Source: Fodinibius saliphilus
GTDB lineage: Bacteria > Bacteroidota > Rhodothermia > Balneolales > Balneolaceae
Direction: 5' to 3'
Assembly: GCF_005869845.1 (NCBI RefSeq)
Contig: NZ_VAWF01000004.1
Coordinates: 124,001-188,000 of the forward strand
Length of the DNA stretch: 64,000 nucleotides
The notes beneath the pieces are model-generated. The model was not told the origin of the DNA, did not search any database, and saw nothing but the letters and a program-made list of their open reading frames with translations. The position numbers and the translations under genes were made by a program. Position 1 is the first letter of the stretch. Each line of letters opens with the position of its first letter. Shown piece by piece: positions 46,529-55,946 of this stretch.

Positions 46529-46822
46529 ATGTCTGGACTCATATTTAATCTCTTTATTTTTGTGCTGGCCTCATTTGTGGGGTTTGAGCTCATTTCAAAA
46601 GTGCCACCCACCTTACACACTCCACTTATGTCGGGTGCAAATGCCATATCGGGTATTACCATTATCGGTGCCTTGGTAATTGCTGGGCAAGTTGATCATG
46701 AATTTGCCCAAATTATAGGCTTTATGGCCATTGTATTCGCAACCATTAACGTTGTAGGCGGCTTTATGGTAACCGACCGCATGCTGGAAATGTTCAAGAA
46801 AAAAGATAAAAACGATGAGTGA
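46529..46822 (+). CDS. pntAB: NAD(P) transhydrogenase subunit alpha, part 2
   Basis: 97 residues with three or four membrane helices, the domain II half carried by the alpha chain. FVGFELISKVPPTLHTPLMSGANAISGI is the conserved opening; the protein ends in a basic Lys-rich tail. It overlaps pntB by 8 bp, so the two are translationally coupled. The split alpha subunit (three-gene form) occurs in alphaproteobacteria and many others, in contrast to the two-gene E. coli form. Confidence 0.96.
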   Translation: MSGLIFNLFIFVLASFVGFELISKVPPTLHTPLMSGANAISGITIIGALVIAGQVDHEFAQIIGFMAIVFATINVVGGFMVTDRMLEMFKKKDKNDE

Positions 46823-48236
46823 TTTTCTACCCCCTTCAGTTCAGGCGGTACTGCCGAATATCATACAACTTATATATCTGCTGGCTACCGGCGTATTTAT
46901 TATGGGAATCAAAAGGCTTGGTTCTCCTGCTACCGCGCGATCAGGAAATCAAATGGCCGCACTGGGAATGTTTATTGGTGTTGTTGTCACTCTTTTTGAT
47001 CAACAGATTATCTCATATGAACTCATTATAGCAGGCATAGTAGTAGGCTCTGCTATCGGAACCTTTGCAGCAAAAAAGGTAGAAATGACTGCAATGCCCG
47101 AAATGGTAGCTATCTTTAATGGATTTGGCGGTGGTGCCTCTGCCCTTGTTGCATGGGGGGAATTTGTCCGCGTTGGTGATCCTGCGATGCTTGCCAGTCA
47201 AGACCTTGTCACAATTGGACTCAGTATTCTAATAGGTTCTATTACCTTTACCGGTAGCTTTATCGCTTTTGGAAAACTTAAAGGCTTCATAAGCGGGAAC
47301 CCGGTGACCTTTCCCGGACAGAATTTCTTTAATGCCCTATTAACGATTGGCACCCTGGTTCTCGTTGGCTGGCTTACCTACGATCCATCTAATCAACTCG
47401 TATTCTGGCTCATTTTCGGCATCGCTTTACTCTTGGGAATACTCACCGTTATGCCCATTGGTGGAGCTGATATGCCGGTTGTCATCTCATTGCTCAATTC
47501 CTACTCAGGCATTGCAGCATCAATGGCCGGATTTGTGATCAACAATAACCTGCTCATTATCAGTGGAGCTCTTGTTGGGGCCGCAGGTCTTATTCTCACT
47601 AATATCATGTGCAAAGCGATGAATCGCAGCCTCGGTAACGTACTTTTTGGAGCATTTGGTGGCAGCGACTCCTCGGGCAGTGGTCCGGCAACCGATACGG
47701 ATAAAACTGTTCGTGAGACAACTGCTGATGATGTAGCTATTCAATGTACTTATGCCAATAAAGTCATTATAGTACCCGGATATGGATTGGCCGTAGCCCA
47801 GGCACAACATGTACTCAAAGAAGTTGCTGACAAGCTGGAACAGAAGGGCGTTGAGGTAAAATACGGTATCCACCCTGTAGCCGGACGTATGCCCGGGCAT
47901 ATGAATGTACTACTAGCCGAAGCGGATGTCCCTTATGATCAGCTCTATGATATGGAACAGATAAACCCTGACTTTAAATCAACGGATGTAGTACTGATAA
48001 TCGGGGCTAACGATGTGGTCAATCCAACAGCAAAAACAGAACCCGGAAGTCCTATTTATGGCATGCCTATTATGAATGTTGCTGATGCTGAGCGAACAAT
48101 TGTGTTTAAACGAAGTCTAAGCCCTGGTTTTGCTGGTATTGACAACCCACTTTTCTACAAAGAGTCAAACCAGATGTTCTTTGGCGATGCTAAGGATTCG
48201 CTGCAAGCTATTACACAATCATTGAATGAAGTGTAG
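46815..48236 (+). CDS. pntB: NAD(P) transhydrogenase subunit beta
   Basis: 473 residues. About eight or nine membrane helices (domain II) are followed by the NADP(H)-binding domain III, with VIIVPGYGLAVAQAQHVLKEVADKLE, the GHMNVLLAEADVPYDQL segment and DVVLIIGANDVVNP. Protons pass through the membrane part. The last residues, DSLQAITQSLNEV, agree with a complete protein. No terminator follows that I can see in the next 246 bp. Confidence 0.96.
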   Translation: MSDFLPPSVQAVLPNIIQLIYLLATGVFIMGIKRLGSPATARSGNQMAALGMFIGVVVTLFDQQIISYELIIAGIVVGSAIGTFAAKKVEMTAMPEMVAIFNGFGGGASALVAWGEFVRVGDPAMLASQDLVTIGLSILIGSITFTGSFIAFGKLKGFISGNPVTFPGQNFFNALLTIGTLVLVGWLTYDPSNQLVFWLIFGIALLLGILTVMPIGGADMPVVISLLNSYSGIAASMAGFVINNNLLIISGALVGAAGLILTNIMCKAMNRSLGNVLFGAFGGSDSSGSGPATDTDKTVRETTADDVAIQCTYANKVIIVPGYGLAVAQAQHVLKEVADKLEQKGVEVKYGIHPVAGRMPGHMNVLLAEADVPYDQLYDMEQINPDFKSTDVVLIIGANDVVNPTAKTEPGSPIYGMPIMNVADAERTIVFKRSLSPGFAGIDNPLFYKESNQMFFGDAKDSLQAITQSLNEV

Positions 48237-48482
48237 CAAGATGCAGGATGCGTGAAATCGGGGCAGGGATGCGAAATTGTTTCGACAAGTAATTATAACA
48301 ATACTATCTGTATACAAAATCTTTATATGGGTAAAATAGATTCAAACGGATTAGTAATAAATTAGATCTGCTTGGCAGAAAGTTGTACCAGTTTATCAAA
48401 TCAGTAAAGCAAAATCATAAGTCCGAATATTAAAAAGGCACTAGTTCCCGTAATTAAGATCCCATATCATGCATTTCGTATG

Positions 48483-49784
48483 CTATCCTAAAACCTGCTC
48501 CATTTCTTCATCTAAATGATAACTCTGCATTGCCTTCCAAAAACAAAGGCTACCCAGTACACCACAGCATGTAAACACTAGCATTAATGCTTTGGCAGGG
48601 CCATAATGACCGGTAAATATCGTATCCATCAACCAACCGGTAAGGGGCGGCCCCACACCAAACCCAACCACACTAACTACAAATAGATATAGCCCACCGG
48701 CTAACGCTCGCATATTGGGCTTCACTAAGTACTGAATCAATGCAGCTGCAACACCATTATATGAGGAGGAGATTACATTAGCACTGCCTATTAAAATCAA
48801 GGCCATTGTTGCTGATTCTGCAAATAAACCAAGATAGTACAGCGGCAAGCAAGCCAATCCAGCCACCATCCCCATTACAAAACGGTATGATGCATTCCAT
48901 TTTTTAGCCAACCAATCTGCTATCTTTCCTGAAGCCATTACACTTACTCCTGTTGTCAGCATAAACCAGCCATATTGAGGAGTGAGTGAAGCCGAATTAT
49001 GTATATCTTTTAACACAATGCCAACAAATCCTAATATCGTATAACCGGTAAAAGCTAAAAAAGAAAAACCTAAAAAGTGGTATCGAATTGTTTTCTTACT
49101 AAGAATATAGGTCACTACTTCTATAAAGCTCTGTCGAGTTTCAAATCGCTGATTGGTTTGCATAATACCGCGAGGCAGTTCTCGCACAACCAACCATGCA
49201 ATCGCGGCAATCAGCAAACCCGGCGCCCCTACGGCAATTAATGCTATTCGCCAGTCATATGCCTGCGCAATAGTTCCTCCTCCTAAAAAAGCAACACCAA
49301 CTCCTATAAAAATACCTGCTGCATATATAGAAAATACCGTTGCGCGCTGGGTAGGATGAAAATAATCTGAGAGCAGGGAATAGACGGCCGGACTAAGAGC
49401 TGACTCGCTCATTCCAACAAAAAACCGTGCTACTATTAAGGCAACAAGTGTGTTTGCAAAACCACTTATAACGGTCATTAGGCTCCAAACCACCAGGCCA
49501 GTGACAATCATTATTTTACGAGAATATATATCAGCAAGCCGCCCCATGGGGACCCCACAAAGGGCATAAATAAAAGAGAATGCAGTACCATAAAGCAAAC
49601 CTACCTGGAAATTACTGAGCGAAAGTTCTTGTTGAATTTGTGGAGCTAAAACGGCAATAATTTGCCGATCGACAAAACTGGAAATATAGATGAGCGTGAG
49701 TAACCCAAGCACAAGCCACGCATATGGACTTGATACTAAATTTTTAGCTTTATCTTTTGTTAGAGACATTATGATTGTTTTCAT
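48483..49784 (-). CDS. MFS transporter, spinster-like
   Basis: 433-residue permease with 12 hydrophobic segments. The motif A region reads GVPMGRLADIYSRKIMIVTGLV. The FVDRQIIAVLAPQIQQEL segment in the first loop is typical of the spinster/ProP-like MFS group. Substrate unknown; group members move lipids, aromatic acids or sugar phosphates. It stands alone on the minus strand. An ATG at 49769 is an alternative start. Confidence 0.9.
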   Translation of the reverse strand: MKTIIMSLTKDKAKNLVSSPYAWLVLGLLTLIYISSFVDRQIIAVLAPQIQQELSLSNFQVGLLYGTAFSFIYALCGVPMGRLADIYSRKIMIVTGLVVWSLMTVISGFANTLVALIVARFFVGMSESALSPAVYSLLSDYFHPTQRATVFSIYAAGIFIGVGVAFLGGGTIAQAYDWRIALIAVGAPGLLIAAIAWLVVRELPRGIMQTNQRFETRQSFIEVVTYILSKKTIRYHFLGFSFLAFTGYTILGFVGIVLKDIHNSASLTPQYGWFMLTTGVSVMASGKIADWLAKKWNASYRFVMGMVAGLACLPLYYLGLFAESATMALILIGSANVISSSYNGVAAALIQYLVKPNMRALAGGLYLFVVSVVGFGVGPPLTGWLMDTIFTGHYGPAKALMLVFTCCGVLGSLCFWKAMQSYHLDEEMEQVLG

Positions 49785-49889
49785 TTATTTTATGAAGCTA
49801 AAGGTAGTATAAAAGTATAGTAGAAATCTACCTTAACTAGGCTCCATATTTTCGCTATATATTGAATTGCAGAAATAAGACTATAACGA

Positions 49890-50603
49890 ATGCCCAATAA
49901 AAAACAGTACGAAGACCTGCCCGAACTCCCTCAGAAAACCGATGAAGAACAAAAACGGGCAGAAGAAATATTAGACGTTCTATATCAACATTATCCCAAC
50001 CCTCATTGTGCTCTTGATCACCGAAATCCTTTTGAGTTGCTTTGTGCCACTATATTAAGTGCGCAGTGTACTGATGTTCGAGTTAATAAAACGACACCAG
50101 ATCTGTTTGAAGCCTATCCTACCCCTGAGGCAATGGCCCATGCCCCGATCCAAGAACTTGAGGAGTTAGTTCGCTCCACCGGGTTCTACCGAAACAAAGC
50201 TAAAGCACTCAAACAATCATCGCAGACTATCGTGGAAAAACATAAGGGAGAAGTTCCCCAAAAAATGGACGACCTTCTGGAACTTTACGGTGTAGCAAGA
50301 AAAACAGCAAATGTAGTATTAGGAAATGCGTTCAACATTAATAATGGAGTGGTAGTTGATACCCATGTGCGCCGTTTTTCGAACCGATATGGACTTACAG
50401 AACATGAAAAAAACACCGATAAGATAGAACAGGACCTGATGGCTCTATTTCCCCGAGAGCACTGGACAGAACTTTCGCACCTCATGATACATCATGGAAG
50501 AAACGCCTGTAAAGCTCGAATTTCAGAACCGCCGGAACATCCTCTTTGTGAAGAGTACGGTATTAACTGTGAATGTCAACAGATGAGAGAAGCAGCAGAA
50601 TAG
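49890..50603 (+). CDS. nth: Endonuclease III (unusual Fe-S cysteine spacing)
   Basis: 237-residue base-excision DNA glycosylase/AP lyase for oxidised pyrimidines. The catalytic Lys lies in LYGVARKTANVVLG and the catalytic Asp in VVDTHVRRFSNR. The N-terminus EQKRAEEILDVLYQHYPNPHCAL adds about 25 residues. The C-terminal cluster reads CKARISEPPEHPLCEEYGIN followed by CEC: spacing C-X12-C-X6-C-X1-C, against C-X6-C-X2-C-X5-C in E. coli Nth. Either the cluster is bound differently or it is partly lost. It is one base upstream of the AmrB-like gene, so the two form an operon. Confidence 0.95.
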   Translation: MPNKKQYEDLPELPQKTDEEQKRAEEILDVLYQHYPNPHCALDHRNPFELLCATILSAQCTDVRVNKTTPDLFEAYPTPEAMAHAPIQELEELVRSTGFYRNKAKALKQSSQTIVEKHKGEVPQKMDDLLELYGVARKTANVVLGNAFNINNGVVVDTHVRRFSNRYGLTEHEKNTDKIEQDLMALFPREHWTELSHLMIHHGRNACKARISEPPEHPLCEEYGINCECQQMREAAE

Positions 50604-50604
50604 C

Positions 50605-51849
50605 ATGAGTAACAATTCCCTATTTGATTCTACTACGGCCCCGATTCCACCATTACGCAAAGATCTACAAATATTTCCTGTCGAAGAGAATGGGCGATCG
50701 TATCTCTATTTTTATGATCAACGGGGCTATGCCACACCGGAAATGGCACTTCACAAGCAAGCGGGTACTGTTCTCAATCTTTTAGATGGGGAAAAAAGTA
50801 TCAACGACCTGGAACCATTTCTGGGTAAAGACCTGAGCAAAGATGACCTGCTGGAGTTTGTGCAGTTCCTGGATAAAAACAGGATTCTTCAATCAACTCA
50901 CTTTGAACAGCATGCTTATAGAAAAGAAAAGGAATATGAAGAATCTACAATTCATCAATCCGTAACAGCAGGCAATTCGTACCCCGCTGACCCCACAGAG
51001 CTAAAAAACTATCTAAACGAAGCATTTAATAATTATACTCCTAAAAACGGTACGGCTGATAAAAATCCTAAAGCATTATATGCCCCCCATATCGATCCCC
51101 GTGTAGCACTAAACAGCTATGTAGAAGCTTTTGCCCCCCTTAAACATCTTACACCCAAACGTGTTGTAGTACTAGCTACTTCCCACTATTCCGGGTTATA
51201 TCCCGACATATACCAGAACAACCCATTTGTTCTGGTCAATAAAGACTTTAAGCTCCCCCTCTCTACCATACCAAGGGATAAAGAAGCTATTTCTGATCTC
51301 AAAAATACCAATGGAGATCACGGTATTACGATTCAAGATCGTGCGCACCGTATGGAGCACAGTATAGAACTACACCTGCTATTTTTAAGTTACCTGTGGG
51401 ATCATGATTTTTCGGTCGTCCCATTTTTAACGAGTGGCATAGACGATCTCTTCTATATGAAAGATGGGCATCTCGGGAAACAGCTCAAGAAATTCACCTC
51501 TCTGCTAAACAATAAGTACGCAAATGATGAAGATACCTTCTTTTTAATCAGTGGCGACTTATCCCATATCGGTAAAAAGTTTGGAGATACCAACCCCGCT
51601 TCGACCATGTTCGAGGGTGTTAAGCAGTTCGACCAGAAGTTTTTAGATTATGGTGCTTCCCAACAACACAATCAGCTTTTAGAACTTATGAAGCAAGACC
51701 TGGATCCTTATCGTGTTTGTGGCTTCCCCCCGCTCTATACTTTTCTAAAAACTATCCCAAACCTTGAGGGTAAAGTATTGAGTTATGATCTTTGGGATGA
51801 ACAAGAACGCGAAAGTGCTGTCACTTTTGGCTCTATACTTTACTACTAA
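50605..51849 (+). CDS. amrB: MEMO1/AmrB-family protein with N-terminal extension
   Basis: 414 residues. The C-terminal 280 residues are the AmmeMemoRadiSam B (MEMO1) domain: SVTAGNSYPADPTELKNYL, LYAPHIDPRVALNSYVEAF, RVVVLATSHYSGLYPDIYQN, RMEHSIELHLLFL, and LISGDLSHIGKKFGD, with the His residues of the dioxygenase-like metal site. Residues 1-105 are extra; they look like a small winged-helix unit (VLNLLDGEKSINDLEPFLGK, then LLEFVQFLDKNRIL) reminiscent of PqqD-like peptide-binding domains. The usual radical-SAM partner and AmmeMemo A are absent nearby. Coupled to nth. Function unknown. Confidence 0.9.
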   Translation: MSNNSLFDSTTAPIPPLRKDLQIFPVEENGRSYLYFYDQRGYATPEMALHKQAGTVLNLLDGEKSINDLEPFLGKDLSKDDLLEFVQFLDKNRILQSTHFEQHAYRKEKEYEESTIHQSVTAGNSYPADPTELKNYLNEAFNNYTPKNGTADKNPKALYAPHIDPRVALNSYVEAFAPLKHLTPKRVVVLATSHYSGLYPDIYQNNPFVLVNKDFKLPLSTIPRDKEAISDLKNTNGDHGITIQDRAHRMEHSIELHLLFLSYLWDHDFSVVPFLTSGIDDLFYMKDGHLGKQLKKFTSLLNNKYANDEDTFFLISGDLSHIGKKFGDTNPASTMFEGVKQFDQKFLDYGASQQHNQLLELMKQDLDPYRVCGFPPLYTFLKTIPNLEGKVLSYDLWDEQERESAVTFGSILYY

Positions 51850-51877
51850 AATACATATCCTTTCTAACCCTAGCTAT

Positions 51878-51910
51878 ATCTCGCCACAACACAAAGCGAT
51901 GTGACGAGAT
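51878..51910. terminator. Hairpin between converging amrB and gldC
   Basis: ATCTCGCCACA (51878-51888) pairs with TGTGACGAGAT (51900-51910), one mismatch. There is no long T-run, so it is a plausible but weak terminator for either transcript. Confidence 0.45.
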
Positions 51911-51927
51911 GATAAAATTATATATTT

Positions 51928-52266
51928 CTACTGTTTTAGAATCTCCATTTTTTCAGCAAAATAAGAGATAAAATCACGCATATCTTCTGCCATCCCGTGC
52001 TCTTCTGTAGCATTTTCAAAGGTTTCTGCCATTGTAATAAGCGTTTGATGATAAAATATTTTCATCTCCTCCTTTGTCATCTCTTTCGTCCAGAGATCTA
52101 ACCGCAGGGTATCTTGCTTTTCGGGATCCCACATCGACAACAACATTGCCTTACAATTGGCAATACCTTCCCCCTCTTTATCGGTCGCATTCCAATCGAT
52201 CTTTTCGGGAACATTATTTTCATCTAATTCTACTGTAATACTAATTTCTTTTTTCTGGTCAGCCAT
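51928..52266 (-). CDS. gldC: GldC-family protein
   Basis: 112 residues. ISITVELDENNVPEKIDWNA, then CKAMLLSMWDPEKQDTLRLDL and WTKEMTKEEMKIFYHQT are the core of GldC, first described in gliding Bacteroidota. There is no signal peptide, so it should be cytoplasmic. The motor genes gldB/gldN/sprA and their like are not near it. The presence of an isolated gldC does not show that the organism glides; homologues are also found in non-gliders. Confidence 0.9.
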   Translation of the reverse strand: MADQKKEISITVELDENNVPEKIDWNATDKEGEGIANCKAMLLSMWDPEKQDTLRLDLWTKEMTKEEMKIFYHQTLITMAETFENATEEHGMAEDMRDFISYFAEKMEILKQ

Positions 52267-52425
52267 AGCTGTGCTTATTTTACTTTCAAATAAATAATTT
52301 GCAGGTTAGTGATTAACAGATTGTTTAGGATAAAATCAGGTTATGAGAGTACAATGCCATTCTTATTCTTTTAATTACCCTAAACAAAACGCTAATAAAC
52401 GAATTAAAATATCATGGAGAAAAGT

Positions 52426-53409
52426 ATGAAAAAAAGAAGTCAATTTAGATTCGCTTTTACAAAACAGCTGGCTCTTATATTAGGGATAGGATTGCTATTG
52501 TCTGCTTGTAGTCCCAGCGCCCAAATGCTTAATCGCATTCCGGTCAACGAGGTAAGCTTTAAAGTTGTTGATGCTGATGGCCAACCGATAAAAGGAGCTA
52601 CTGTTGAATCAAACAATGGCAATAATACTGCCACTAACGCTGATGGAATAGCAACCATTCGTTTTGGGTCGGTAGGGATTCATACCGTTACCGTTTTTGC
52701 ACAAAATCATAATCCAAGCACCACAACAGTTACCCTGCCCTCAGATCGTGGAGATACTAAAACAATACATCTAGCGGAACAGGTAACCTATAGCGGTAAT
52801 GCTTTTACACAGATGGGATCTACCCAGATGTATACCATGATGTTCCGATATATGTTCAATAGTTATGGCTATAGCATGGAACTATCCGATTACCAAGAAG
52901 GCGAATGGACAAAATGGAAAATATCTTCTGGAGATACAGACAATGCTATGGTCATGAAAAAAGCATTTCTCAAAGAAAAGGATAACGGACAGCAATGGTG
53001 GCAAATACAAATGACTAATGATGGAGAAAACACCTATACCGCTGAAGTACTTTTTGAAAAAGACCGTTCATCTATTCTGCGATATCGGGAACAAGTTGGC
53101 GACAGTGAGCCACAGGAAAAACCTGTTACTGAAAACTATTATAGCCAACCAAATAAACTTACCGCAGAATCTGTGGAAGGGGCAATCACCGAAAAAAATG
53201 TATCTATTGAAGTACCAAAGGGTACTTTTACAGCAGATTTAATTAAATATGGGGTTGTGCCTGAAATTGATCTTAAAATTTGGCGAGTAAAGGATATACC
53301 AGGTGGTACCGTTCGATATGAAACAGTACAAGAAGGAGAAAACCTCATTTATGGTGTTACGTTAGTTGACTATGGCGATAATGCTCAAACAACACTCGAT
53401 TCTTTTTAA
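52426..53409 (+). CDS. Lipoprotein with carboxypeptidase-regulatory-like domain
   Basis: About 327 residues. GGAG sits 7 nt before the ATG at 52426, which I prefer to one at 52414. The signal peptide has a lipobox, LLLSAC (Cys near 28). Residues 45-110 form a CarboxypepD_reg-like beta-sandwich (VSFKVVDADGQPIKGATVES, then GIATIRFGSVGIHTVTVFA). The C-terminal 200 residues are unlike anything I recognise, with Met- and Tyr-rich segments (GSTQMYTMMFRYMFNSYGYS). It is probably anchored in the outer or inner membrane. Function unknown. Confidence 0.85.
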   Translation: MKKRSQFRFAFTKQLALILGIGLLLSACSPSAQMLNRIPVNEVSFKVVDADGQPIKGATVESNNGNNTATNADGIATIRFGSVGIHTVTVFAQNHNPSTTTVTLPSDRGDTKTIHLAEQVTYSGNAFTQMGSTQMYTMMFRYMFNSYGYSMELSDYQEGEWTKWKISSGDTDNAMVMKKAFLKEKDNGQQWWQIQMTNDGENTYTAEVLFEKDRSSILRYREQVGDSEPQEKPVTENYYSQPNKLTAESVEGAITEKNVSIEVPKGTFTADLIKYGVVPEIDLKIWRVKDIPGGTVRYETVQEGENLIYGVTLVDYGDNAQTTLDSF

Positions 53410-53611
53410 CCCGAACTTCTCCCAAATAGTGAGTAAAATTACTGAAGTGTATTTTTGCTGTAAAGTTTATCTCGACAGCAGGCGGGAAGCGTTGGAAATG
53501 CAAGAAGTTTGAAAATGTACGCTATTTACTATTTCCTGCACTTTTTTTGCCTCGCTTTGCATGCGCCTAAATTTCCTGGTTAGAGATCCAGTTTAGTGCT
53601 TATTATTTCCT

Positions 53612-53649
53612 ATAATTAAGCCCCGACAAAATTGTCGGGGCTTAATTAT
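53612..53649. terminator. Bidirectional terminator, 18-bp perfect inverted repeat
   Basis: ATAATTAAGCCCCGACAA and its exact complement TTGTCGGGGCTTAATTAT flank a 2-bp AA centre. AT-rich arms and T-rich sequence on both sides fit termination of the converging lipoprotein and ahcY transcripts. The rest of 53410-53696 holds no gene. Confidence 0.8.
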
Positions 53650-53696
53650 TTTCAAGAAATCAATAGCAATTCTACCATTGGTCAGAGCGTATCATC

Positions 53697-55010
53697 CTAG
53701 TAGCGATAGTGTTCAGGCTTATATGGTCCCCCTTTAGGAACATCGATGTATTCAGCCTGTTCATCCGTAAGCTCTTCGAGCTCAACACCAATTTTCTTGA
53801 GGTGTAGTCGCGCTACCTTTTCATCCAGATCTTTTGGAAGTACACTTACTTCTAGATCGAAATCCTCAGGACGTTGCCATAATGCGATCTGTGCCAATGT
53901 TTGATTGGTAAAGCTGTTGGACATTACAAAAGAGGGATGTCCTGTTGCGTTTCCAAGATTCATCAAGCGACCCTCAGAAAGCAAGATAATTTCTTTACCA
54001 TTTTCATTGAGCTCAAACAGATCGACCTGAGGCTTCAGGTTATCTTGCTCAGCATTTTCTTTCAACCAAGCTACATCAATTTCATTATCGAAGTGCCCGA
54101 TATTACCAACGATGGTTTTATCGTTCATCTTCTTGAAATGACGCCCGGTAATAATGTCTTTATTTCCTGTTGCCGTAACAACGATATCCGCTTTCGGGAT
54201 GGCATCATCCATCTTCATCACTTCATAGCCTTCCATTGCCGCTTGTAAAGCACATATGGGGTCGATCTCCGTAACAATGACACGTGCACCGGCACCACGC
54301 AATGAAGCAGCAGAGCCCTTACCTACATCACCGAAACCAGCAACAACAGCAACCTTACCGGCCAACATGATATCTGTAGCTCGCTTCACGGCATCTACGC
54401 AAGACTCTCGGCAACCGTACTTGTTGTCAAACTTCGATTTAGTAACAGAGTCGTTAACATTAATGGCAGGTGCACCGAGTGTGCCTTCTTTTGCCATTTT
54501 GTAGAGACGGTTAACACCGGTTGTTGTTTCTTCAGAAATCCCGTTAATACCGTCAAGAAGCTCGGGATACTCTTCATGAACAAGCTTAGTCAGATCACCG
54601 CCATCATCCAAAATCATATTTAGCGGTTTGTCATCTTCAAAAAAGATCGTTTGATCAATACACCACCAAAATTCTTCTTCATTCATACCCTTCCATGCAT
54701 AAACCGGGATATCCTGTTCAGCAATAGCCGCTGCTGCATGATCCTGAGTAGAAAAGATATTGCAAGATGACCATTGTACATCAGCGCCAAGCTCAACCAA
54801 TGTTTCAATGAGCACCGCTGTTTGAACCGTCATATGCAAACATCCAGCAATACGTGCCCCGGCTAACGGTTGTTCATCCGCATACTCTTCGCGAAGCGCC
54901 ATCAATCCGGGCATTTCTGCTTCGGCCAACCGAATCTCTTTACGTCCGAAATCAGCTAAACCAATATCTTTTACCTTATAAGGAAGTTTTTCTTTTACCT
55001 TCTGTGCCAT
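53697..55010 (-). CDS. ahcY: Adenosylhomocysteinase
   Basis: 437 residues, normal length. It reversibly cleaves S-adenosylhomocysteine to adenosine and homocysteine, clearing the product of methylation. Clear elements: [31 protein letters not shown]-like [33 protein letters not shown] (NAD site), [14 protein letters not shown] and the C-terminal [17 protein letters not shown]. Monocistronic, with a 134-bp upstream region showing no SAH riboswitch that I recognise. Confidence 0.98.
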   Translation of the reverse strand: MAQKVKEKLPYKVKDIGLADFGRKEIRLAEAEMPGLMALREEYADEQPLAGARIAGCLHMTVQTAVLIETLVELGADVQWSSCNIFSTQDHAAAAIAEQDIPVYAWKGMNEEEFWWCIDQTIFFEDDKPLNMILDDGGDLTKLVHEEYPELLDGINGISEETTTGVNRLYKMAKEGTLGAPAINVNDSVTKSKFDNKYGCRESCVDAVKRATDIMLAGKVAVVAGFGDVGKGSAASLRGAGARVIVTEIDPICALQAAMEGYEVMKMDDAIPKADIVVTATGNKDIITGRHFKKMNDKTIVGNIGHFDNEIDVAWLKENAEQDNLKPQVDLFELNENGKEIILLSEGRLMNLGNATGHPSFVMSNSFTNQTLAQIALWQRPEDFDLEVSVLPKDLDEKVARLHLKKIGVELEELTDEQAEYIDVPKGGPYKPEHYRY

Positions 55011-55144
55011 AGATATGTTACTTATTTTCTGTTTTGTGAAAGTCTCATAAAATACAAGAATTATCTGCGTTACTCAACATAACTGCCAACAAATAAATTC
55101 CTGAAACTATTGTTGTCCATTGCTACTGAAATAAAGATAATAAC

Positions 55145-55717
55145 TTAATTGGCAGCGGTAGTATCCTTTTCCGATCCGGAGTGCTTCTTAATGAGTTTTT
55201 GAATTATCTTATAGTCTTCATCAGGCCCATAACTACCCATTGACTTCTTGATAAAGTTCCCTTCTGCATCTACAAAAACTTTATATGGAATACCCTGAAC
55301 ACCTAACTTTTGATGTAGTTTATTTGAATCCATCAAATATGTAAAACTATAGTCATGTTCCTCAGAAAAAGATTGGGCGTCTTCCCGGCTATCTGTAAAA
55401 CCGGGTGTCACTGCCAGGACTACAAACCGCTCGGGATAGTCTTCTTGCAGTTGTTGGAGCGTTGGAAAGCTGGCAAGGCAGGGCTTACACCAGGTTTCCC
55501 AGAAATCTATCATTACCACTTTTCCCTTATAATCAGAGACCGCGACATCATTTCCCTGCAGATCAGTAAACGTTGCTTGTTCTACAAATTCTGCATCCGT
55601 TTGGGGCTGCGTTTTTTCTGATTCTTTTTCTTCTTGGGGTTTTTCCGATGGACTGCATCCAACCAATAAACTAAACAACAACACACAGAGAAGTTTCCGA
55701 AATCCTAAGTTGATCAT
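55145..55717 (-). CDS. TlpA-like thioredoxin-fold lipoprotein
   Basis: About 190 residues. The lipobox is LLVGCS; a Glu/Lys-rich linker follows. The thioredoxin-like domain has redox-active Cys pair in WETWCKPCLASFPTLQ and cis-Pro region VQGIPYKVFVD. It is a membrane-anchored thiol-disulfide reductase of the periplasm, as in TlpA/ResA, likely serving cytochrome or other envelope protein maturation. An ATG at 55717 is chosen. It is divergent from the SusC-2 gene; a link is not evident. Confidence 0.92.
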   Translation of the reverse strand: MINLGFRKLLCVLLFSLLVGCSPSEKPQEEKESEKTQPQTDAEFVEQATFTDLQGNDVAVSDYKGKVVMIDFWETWCKPCLASFPTLQQLQEDYPERFVVLAVTPGFTDSREDAQSFSEEHDYSFTYLMDSNKLHQKLGVQGIPYKVFVDAEGNFIKKSMGSYGPDEDYKIIQKLIKKHSGSEKDTTAAN

Positions 55718-55946
55718 AAATATTTTATTTACCAATACCTTGCCGATGAATTAAGCTTTAATATAAGGTTATTTAAGAAATAACTAATCTCTCTATAAAA
55801 TTATTTTTTTAGCTTTTTCTTTATATAATCTATAATTATTATGATAACAACGGGATAAACATAAATTAATTTAATAAACAACCCCATATTTCTACTATTT
55901 ATTATACTAAATCAATCTTTCTGTTCTAATCTCTAATATATCTGCT

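Noticed and set aside
55011-55144. SAH riboswitch before ahcY
   Set aside because: The 134-bp leader shows no conserved stem and loop pattern that I recognise.
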